Origin: an uncultured Oscillospiraceae bacterium
Lineage (GTDB): Bacteria; Bacillota; Clostridia; Oscillospirales; Ruminococcaceae
NCBI GenBank assembly: GCA_934464775.1
Contig: CAKSKG010000021.1
Location: 1-38,334, forward strand
Direction: 5' to 3'
DNA: 38,334 bases
Part shown: positions 32,995 through 38,334 of the stretch, piece by piece
How the letters are laid out: every line of letters starts with the position of its first letter
Numbering within the stretch: the stretch's first letter is position 1
Notes under the pieces: generated by a model
Database searches by the model: none
Seen by the model: only the letters and a program-made list of their open reading frames with translations
Told to the model about the DNA's origin: nothing
Made by a program: the position numbers and the translations under genes

Positions 32995-35259
32995 TTATTT
33001 TTCGGACTTATCGGACTTTGCCTTGTCGGCTGTCTTTGTCTCGGGCATTGCGGAGGCTTTTTCGGGTGCCGGCTTTTCGGCAGCCTTTGCTTCCGTCTTT
33101 GCTGCGGGGCTTTCGGGCTTTTCTGCCTCGGTCACCGCCGCAGGCTTTTCGGCTGTTTTCTTAGGTCTGCCCGTTTTCTTGGAAGCAGGCTTTTCGGCAG
33201 CGGATTCAGCCTTGGGTGTTCTTGTTTTCTTGGGCTTTGTCTCGGCAGTCTCCTCAGCCTTTACCGTTTCGGTCTTGGGCTTTGCAGGCTTCTTTGCAGT
33301 CTTTGGAGCAGCCTTTTTCTTAGCCTTGGGCTTAGGCGGGATATACTTGAACATAAGCGCCGAGAAAGGAGCGATCTCCAGCTTGATGGAATAATCACAG
33401 CCGTGCATCGAATATTCCTCTGCGGTTATGGTTCCGTTATCGGCAATTCCCTCTCCGCCGAATCTTACATCATCGGTGTTGAGTATCTGCTGATAGCTTC
33501 CCTCATAAGGAACGCCTATGCGGTATTCCGAACGTCCAACGGGAACAAAGTTGCATACAACGATGATCTCGTTTTTCTTTTCGGGGTCGCTGACGTCGAT
33601 ACGCCTGAAGGATATAACGCTCTGAGTATAATCATCTGCGCATATCCACTTGAAGCCGTCCCATGAATCGTCATTCTTCCAGAACGCCGAATTTTCAAGA
33701 TAAACGTGGTTAAGAGCCTTGTAGAACTCCTTCATCTTTCTGTGGGGATCATAATCCAGAAGCAGCCAGTCAAGCTGCTGCTTGTAATTCCACTCGATGA
33801 CCTGTGAAAATTCATTGCCCATGAAGTTCAGCTTCTTGCCGGGGTGGGCTATCATATATGAAGCAAATGTACGCTGTGAAGCGTACTTGCCCTCCATTGA
33901 TGTGGCGCTCATCTTGTTGAACAGCGAAGCCTTGCCGTGGACTACCTCGTCATGGGATATGGGCAGCACGAAGTTTTCGCTGAACGCATAGAAGAACGAG
34001 AAAGTAAGCTTGTTGTGATTTCCCGAACGGAAGATCGGGTCCATTTTCATGTAGCACAGGGTATCGTTCATCCAGCCCATGTTCCACTTGAAGTTGAAGC
34101 CCAGTCCGCCGATGTCCGCAGGCTTTGTTACCATTGGCCATGCAGTGGATTCCTCAGCTATCATAAGCACATTGGGATTGCGGCTGAATACAGCCGTGTT
34201 AAGCTTTCTCAAAAACTCGATAGCTTCATAATTCTCGTTGCCGCCGTCCTTGTTGGGACGCCATTCTCCGGGCTTTCTGTCATAATCCAGATAAAGCATC
34301 GAAGCGACCGCATCAACTCTGAGACCGTCAACATGGAACTTTTCTATCCAGTAAAGAGCATTTGAAATAAGGAAAGACTGGACCTCTCCCCTGCCGTAAT
34401 CGAACACTCTCGTGCCCCAGGAAGCGTGCTCCCTTTTCAGAGGATCGGAATATTCGTAGCAGCAGTCGCCGTCGAACTCGAAAAGTCCCGCAGTGTCCTT
34501 GGGGAAGTGGGCAGGCACCCAGTCAAGGATAACACCGATGCCGTTTTCATGGAAAATGTCTATCATTTTCATCATCATGTCGGGTGTTCCGTAGCGGCAG
34601 GTGGGGGCATAATAGCCAATTACCTGATAGCCCCAGGAGCCGTCAAAAGGAAATTCCGAAAGGGGCATAAGCTCCACATGGGTATAGCCCATATCCTTGA
34701 GATAAGGAGCCATTTCCTCGGCAAACTTAACATAATCGAAAGGCTCGCCGTCGGGATATGTACGCCACGAACCCAGATGAGCCTCATAAATGTTCATCGG
34801 GCTTTGGTAAACGTTGATCTGCTTCTTTTTTTCGTACCATTCGGCGTCATGCCATTCATAGCCGCCGATATCGAAATACTTGGTCGCAGCATTAAAAGTT
34901 GCTTCCATATGCGTGCCGTAAGGGTCTGCCTTATCGACAATGCTGCAATGGGCAGTCTCAATGCTGTACTTATATGCAAAAAATGTGTCCGCACCCTCAA
35001 CGAAAGTCTCCCAGACGGTCTTGTCGCTCATCTGGTGCATCGGATTTTTCGTTCTGTCCCAGTTGTTGAAGTCGCCTATCAGCGAAACGCTTACGGCGTG
35101 GGGAGCCCATACTCTGAAAAACAGACCCTTTTTGCCGTCAAGCTCACCCTTATGAGCGCCGAAAAATTCAAATGCGTCAAAATTGTTTCCCTCATGGAAA
35201 ACGAACAGCGGAAAATCGTAGTTGACCTTTGGTGCAGTATCTTTTTTAGAATTAGGCAT
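32995..35259 (-). CDS. glgB: 1,4-alpha-glucan branching enzyme with a long KAPE-rich tail
   Basis: A 754-residue GH13 enzyme that introduces alpha-1,6 branches into glycogen. An N-terminal CBM48-type domain (FRVWAPHAVSVSLIGDFNNW) precedes the barrel. Catalytic residues are Asp316 in GLRVDAVASM and Glu369 in MIAEEST, with ISHDEVVHGK holding the third acid. The enzyme proper ends near residue 640; the remaining 114 residues are almost entirely Lys/Ala/Pro/Glu/Thr and resemble a histone H1 tail, with an AT-hook-like TGRPKKT. AGGAAGGAATGTAAGGT precedes the ATG. First gene of the operon. Confidence 0.94.
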   Translation of the reverse strand: MPNSKKDTAPKVNYDFPLFVFHEGNNFDAFEFFGAHKGELDGKKGLFFRVWAPHAVSVSLIGDFNNWDRTKNPMHQMSDKTVWETFVEGADTFFAYKYSIETAHCSIVDKADPYGTHMEATFNAATKYFDIGGYEWHDAEWYEKKKQINVYQSPMNIYEAHLGSWRTYPDGEPFDYVKFAEEMAPYLKDMGYTHVELMPLSEFPFDGSWGYQVIGYYAPTCRYGTPDMMMKMIDIFHENGIGVILDWVPAHFPKDTAGLFEFDGDCCYEYSDPLKREHASWGTRVFDYGRGEVQSFLISNALYWIEKFHVDGLRVDAVASMLYLDYDRKPGEWRPNKDGGNENYEAIEFLRKLNTAVFSRNPNVLMIAEESTAWPMVTKPADIGGLGFNFKWNMGWMNDTLCYMKMDPIFRSGNHNKLTFSFFYAFSENFVLPISHDEVVHGKASLFNKMSATSMEGKYASQRTFASYMIAHPGKKLNFMGNEFSQVIEWNYKQQLDWLLLDYDPHRKMKEFYKALNHVYLENSAFWKNDDSWDGFKWICADDYTQSVISFRRIDVSDPEKKNEIIVVCNFVPVGRSEYRIGVPYEGSYQQILNTDDVRFGGEGIADNGTITAEEYSMHGCDYSIKLEIAPFSALMFKYIPPKPKAKKKAAPKTAKKPAKPKTETVKAEETAETKPKKTRTPKAESAAEKPASKKTGRPKKTAEKPAAVTEAEKPESPAAKTEAKAAEKPAPEKASAMPETKTADKAKSDKSEK

Positions 35260-35597
35260 ACCTTACATTCCTTCCTGTCCGCTCAATGAATAAAGCTCAA
35301 TGAACGAAGCCGATATTTTTTCACATTCTCTCCGCCCCGTTGAGCGCCATAAACGGCGCAAATACAGGGAAAGCGGCTTAAAAAATCATTTCAAACTTTT
35401 TTACCTATATATATTTTAACAGATTGTGTATCTGAATGCAAGTGTTTTTGTAATGATTTTACAATTCTTACGTAAACAGCACACTCGCTTTGTATATTTT
35501 ACCGAATAATTTCAACACATAGATCAGCAAATTCGTCTTTATTTACACACATTTCACACTTTTAGCAATATAAACATATAAAGTCATATTTTTCCCG
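35260..35597 (-). promoter_or_regulatory. glg operon promoter and structured leader
   Basis: No gene lies in this stretch. On the minus strand TTGCAT (35436-35441), a 17-bp spacer and TAAAAT (35413-35418) form the probable promoter. The leader of about 145 nt contains GCGCC-GTTTAT-GGCGC (35344-35359), then GCTCAACG followed by two direct copies of CATTGAGC near 35280 and 35294, so GCTCAA can pair with either copy. The remaining upstream part (35442-35597) is AT-rich with nothing recognised. Confidence 0.6.
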
Positions 35598-37961
35598 TCA
35601 GTAATTGTACAGCCTGACAACGATAACGGTGCGGTCATCGGCACGCTCTCCGTCCTTTTTTTCACTTGCGGAGATGATCTTGTCGGCGCACAGCTCTGCG
35701 GTAACTGTATCATTCATAAGGATCTCACGGATAAGCTCGCTGTGCTCCGAGCCTACCCCGTCGGACACAAGGACTGCTCCGTCTCCCGCACACAGCCTTG
35801 TGTGAACGGGATTTATCATAGTCTCGGGCAGCATTCCCACAGGCAGCGAGCTGCATTCTATTTTTTCGGTATTGCCGCCGTGCCGTACATAGCTTTCCGC
35901 CGCACACAGCTTGTAGAAAACACACCGCCCTGTAAATGTGTTCAGCTCCATTATATCCAGCGTTGTGAACATTTCATCGGAGAACACTCCCGACAGCAGC
36001 AGATTAGCATAATGCACCGCTGCCTCCGCACCTGTTCCGCTGCGGATAAAACGGCGTATCACAGATACCGCCATGCAGCTTTCCTCAGCGGCACGTACTC
36101 CGCTGCCCATTCCGTCGGCAATTATAAAGTACATATTCCCGAAGCCGTCCGAGAAATAATCCGATGTATCCCCCGAAAGCTCGGCAGTCCCCGACACCGA
36201 CCTTACGCCCACATCTGCTATGAATGCAGGCATCTGACACCACCTGCACCGCAGAATATTTTTTCCGAAGCCGCTTTCCGCAGAAGCCGTCCTGTCAAGA
36301 GTGCGCCCCACTGCGGAGGACAGCTTTTCCGTGATATCGGAAAGCTCAGGCTCGGCATCGGCGGCTATATACGCCTCAATGTAAAACCGACCGTCCCTGT
36401 CCCGATACACTGCCGCCGCTTTAAGATTTATTCCGCCCGATCGGATAATATCCGCCGCCGTCACCGACAGCCTGCCGTCACGGATAAATCCCTCCAGCAC
36501 CATTTCCTCCAGCGTCATGCGCTGGGCCTTCATCTGCTCCAATGCGGCTCCGCATATGGCATCAGCCACCTTTTCGCTGCATTTTCTCCGTTCCTCCGCC
36601 ATATATTCCCTGTTGAAGCTTTTCACAACATCTGTCTTGCGGACGCAGCGGCAGAAGCCCTTGGGCAGATCGTTTTCATGGAGTATCCCCCTGCGGCGTA
36701 TCAGCTTTGACGCATACATCATTTCCGATGCGCCTGCGGAGCTTTTCACGCTGCCGCACAGACTTTCGGCAGTTGTGTTCGCCGCAGAATAAACATCGCA
36801 GTATTCGGCTCTCACGCACTTTCCGCACACCTGTCTGCACACGGCGGAAGCAATATCGCATTCCTGCTCCTTGCCTGCGGTGATACGCCTTGCGTCGGAA
36901 ATATCCTTTTCGATATCGCCTATCACCGAAGCGGAAAATTTCATTTTTGACGAAAGATATCTCTGCTCGCCCGACAGCTCTCTGTCATGACCGCCGATAA
37001 ACCAGCTGTAAGCTTTTTCGGGCACGATAAAATAAAGTATGCCCGACACCGCCGAGTCGGAGATATACTCAACTATCCCCGCAGGCAGCCCCACAGTCAC
37101 CGCCAGCAGCAGCGATGAAAAAATAAAGGCAAGACTGACGGCAGGCTTACCCTTGCCCGAAGCCGTACCCGATGCGGCTGCGGCACACACCGTAAGAGCC
37201 GCCGCCCTTGTGAACAGGCTGTCGGAAAGCATCATAGCCATTGCACCTGCCGCACCTGCCGCAGCACCGCCCTTACAGCCGTTTTTTCCCGATCCAGCAG
37301 CGGCGGCAAAGCCTATGATTATCCGTCCGACATTAAAATATCCTATCTGAATGCCGCAGAGAGCCGAAGCGAGGATTATCCCGCAGACTATTTTCGGAAC
37401 AGGATCAGCCCCAGTACAGCCGCTGACGGCACGTCCGAAAACATAAGCTCCGAAAGCGCAGATCAATATTCTGAATGCGGCAGCTGCCACAGCCATAGGG
37501 TCTGCACCCGAAATGAATATTTCCGCAGCGGCGGCCGCCGTATAGACCGAAGCGGAAAGAGCGACGCTGCCCTTTACGGAAAATCTATGATGAACGACAA
37601 GCTTCAGAAGCATCATAAAAACCACCGAAGCTATCTCCGCAAGATTTTCCCAGACTCTGTTCATGACCACGCTTTTAAGAAGCATTCCCGCCATGACCGC
37701 CGCATTTCCGCCGAAATCCAGCACCGAAGCCAGCGGCACGCACAGCGGAGCATGAGCGCCGCCAATTTTTGAGCCGCAGAGAAGAAACGCAGCCGCAGCC
37801 GAAAGCAGGCATCTCACGGTTTTATTTTCGGCAGCGACTCGCATAGTTCTTTCCCAGCCCGATTCATAATCCTCATTATCGGCGATACGTTTTTTTTCGG
37901 CAGCATGGAGAAGAGCCGCTCCGCTTTCCGTCAAATCGTCCGTTTTATTATCTTTCAGCAT
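35598..37961 (-). CDS. spoIIE: Stage II sporulation protein E (SpoIIE), membrane PP2C phosphatase
   Basis: A 787-residue protein that in sporulating Firmicutes dephosphorylates SpoIIAA to activate sigma-F in the forespore. It has an N-terminal cytoplasmic stretch, about ten Ala/Gly-rich membrane helices (residues about 45-320), a middle regulatory region with a Cys-rich stretch (CRQVCGKCVRAEYC), and a C-terminal PP2C domain (about 560-785). Its metal-binding motifs are FIIADGMGSGVRA and VLVSDGVGSEHSE. ATG at 37961 has AAAGGA 9 nt upstream; the ATG at 37970 adjoins the same site and is less likely. Confidence 0.92.
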   Translation of the reverse strand: MLKDNKTDDLTESGAALLHAAEKKRIADNEDYESGWERTMRVAAENKTVRCLLSAAAAFLLCGSKIGGAHAPLCVPLASVLDFGGNAAVMAGMLLKSVVMNRVWENLAEIASVVFMMLLKLVVHHRFSVKGSVALSASVYTAAAAAEIFISGADPMAVAAAAFRILICAFGAYVFGRAVSGCTGADPVPKIVCGIILASALCGIQIGYFNVGRIIIGFAAAAGSGKNGCKGGAAAGAAGAMAMMLSDSLFTRAAALTVCAAAASGTASGKGKPAVSLAFIFSSLLLAVTVGLPAGIVEYISDSAVSGILYFIVPEKAYSWFIGGHDRELSGEQRYLSSKMKFSASVIGDIEKDISDARRITAGKEQECDIASAVCRQVCGKCVRAEYCDVYSAANTTAESLCGSVKSSAGASEMMYASKLIRRRGILHENDLPKGFCRCVRKTDVVKSFNREYMAEERRKCSEKVADAICGAALEQMKAQRMTLEEMVLEGFIRDGRLSVTAADIIRSGGINLKAAAVYRDRDGRFYIEAYIAADAEPELSDITEKLSSAVGRTLDRTASAESGFGKNILRCRWCQMPAFIADVGVRSVSGTAELSGDTSDYFSDGFGNMYFIIADGMGSGVRAAEESCMAVSVIRRFIRSGTGAEAAVHYANLLLSGVFSDEMFTTLDIMELNTFTGRCVFYKLCAAESYVRHGGNTEKIECSSLPVGMLPETMINPVHTRLCAGDGAVLVSDGVGSEHSELIREILMNDTVTAELCADKIISASEKKDGERADDRTVIVVRLYNY

Positions 37962-38009
37962 TTTTACCATTCCTTTCGCCTTTGGAATTTTCCTTTTTCT
38001 GTAAATTTA

Positions 38010-38043
38010 AGTATATAACCTTAATGATGAAATTTTTGTCTAA
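38010..38043 (-). promoter_or_regulatory. Spo0A-type promoter of spoIIE (21-bp spacing, 0A-box-like)
   Basis: On the minus strand TAGACA (38037-38042) and TATACT (38010-38015) are 21 bp apart. TTTGTCTAA (38035-38043, plus strand) overlaps the -35 and differs by one base from the 0A box TTTGTCGAA. Spo0A-activated sigma-A promoters of spoIIE and spoIIG in Bacillus have the same unusual 21-22 bp spacing. A perfect GCGGATA-T-TATCCGC palindrome stands upstream (38070-38084). Confidence 0.5.
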
Positions 38044-38129
38044 ACAGCAATGTTGGAAGATAAAGTGTGGCGGATATTATCCGCAAGATCTTTTTTTATG
38101 GTTGCAGCTGTTTTGTTCTTTTATATGTA

Positions 38130-38334
38130 TGTGTTCGTTTATAATATTTTGTAGTATGGTTTGCAACCATAGAGAAAGCGGAGGTTCCGCCTCCGGCGGG
38201 CAAAGGGATGAACCACAAATGGGGGCGTGGCGCAGTATCTGCGCCTAAAAAAAGCAAAAGCAAAAATCGGGCACTCTCCGCAGGAGAGTATGCTCCCATT
38301 TAGGTTCTCCCTCTGCACTCTCTTTCCTTATCCC
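38130..38334 (+). repeat. Structured dispersed repeat, copy C (cut by window end)
   Basis: Matches copy A from TGTGTTcGTTTATAATATTTTGTAG through GGCAAAGGGATGAACCA and again in TTAGGTTCTCCCTCTGCACTCTCTTTCCTTATCCC. The variable stem is AAATGGGGGC (38217-38226) with GCTCCCATTT (38292-38301). Between the arms it carries the hairpins GGCGCAG-TAT-CTGCGCC and ACTCTCC-GCA-GGAGAGT shared with copy B. It continues past the edge. Confidence 0.85.

Noticed and set aside
37982..38248. 88-residue plus-strand frame at the right end
   Set aside because: It runs through the spoIIE promoter region and into the repeat; no ribosome binding site and no recognisable protein.

Overview
The window looks like a piece of chromosome from a spore-forming Clostridia bacterium of the Ruminococcus / Oscillospiraceae type. 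This rests on the GlgB-GlgC-GlgD-GlgA glycogen operon with the split GlgC/GlgD pyrophosphorylase, a SpoIIE phosphatase, a Bce-type two-component/ABC module, AAAGGA-like ribosome binding sites about 9 nt before starts, and many near-consensus sigma-A promoters (TTGACA-17-TATAAT). The genus is an inference; no rRNA gene lies inside the window.

Left edge (1-4.3 kb): two tandem minus-strand promoters and a leader that resembles the start of an rRNA operon run off the left end. Next come a secreted YcdB/YcdC-like protein with SLH domains (+), a small NTF2-like protein (-) and an aldo/keto reductase (+). The last two fire from divergent promoters.

4.3-12.2 kb (-): a seven-gene, tightly coupled cell-surface polysaccharide operon. 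Its order of transcription is a GT4-type glycosyltransferase, a stand-alone 'SRDG' protein, a GT2 glycosyltransferase, a HAD-SRDG fusion protein, an ABC export permease, its ATPase, and a polyprenyl-phosphate sugar-1-phosphate transferase. It fits ABC-dependent (Wzm/Wzt, TagGH-like) export. No Wzx or Wzy is visible.

12.6-17.5 kb (+): a Bce-type antimicrobial-peptide sensing and resistance module (response regulator, intramembrane-sensing kinase, ATPase, permease). A TTACA-N4-TGTAA operator lies before the ATPase gene. A 46-residue single-helix membrane peptide follows the permease and lies before the operon terminator.

17.5-18.55 kb: no protein gene. It holds a strongly folded composite inverted repeat. 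Another copy of its arm begins at 38.13 kb and runs off the right edge. The arms keep their base pairing while the sequence changes.

18.6-21.2 kb (+): a DUF6110-like small membrane protein and a P1B-like metal ATPase with an unusual membrane motif. 21.2-27.6 kb (-): a seven-gene housekeeping operon (dTMP-kinase-like, DUF2156, DJ-1/PfpI, 5-formyl-THF cyclo-ligase, MltG, U32 protease-like, FAH-family). 27.7-28.7 kb (-): an MraY-family transferase. 28.84-29.02 kb: a 172-bp near-perfect palindromic element beside the glgA stop codon. 29.0-35.3 kb (-): glgB-glgC-glgD-glgA with structured intercistronic RNA. 35.6-38.0 kb (-): spoIIE, whose upstream region has the 21-bp-spaced, 0A-box-like architecture known for Spo0A-activated promoters.

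No CRISPR array, tRNA, transposase or prophage gene was seen. The strongest candidates for new biology are the covarying dispersed repeat family, the micro-peptide of the Bce operon, the stand-alone SRDG protein, and the metal ATPase/DUF6110 pair.
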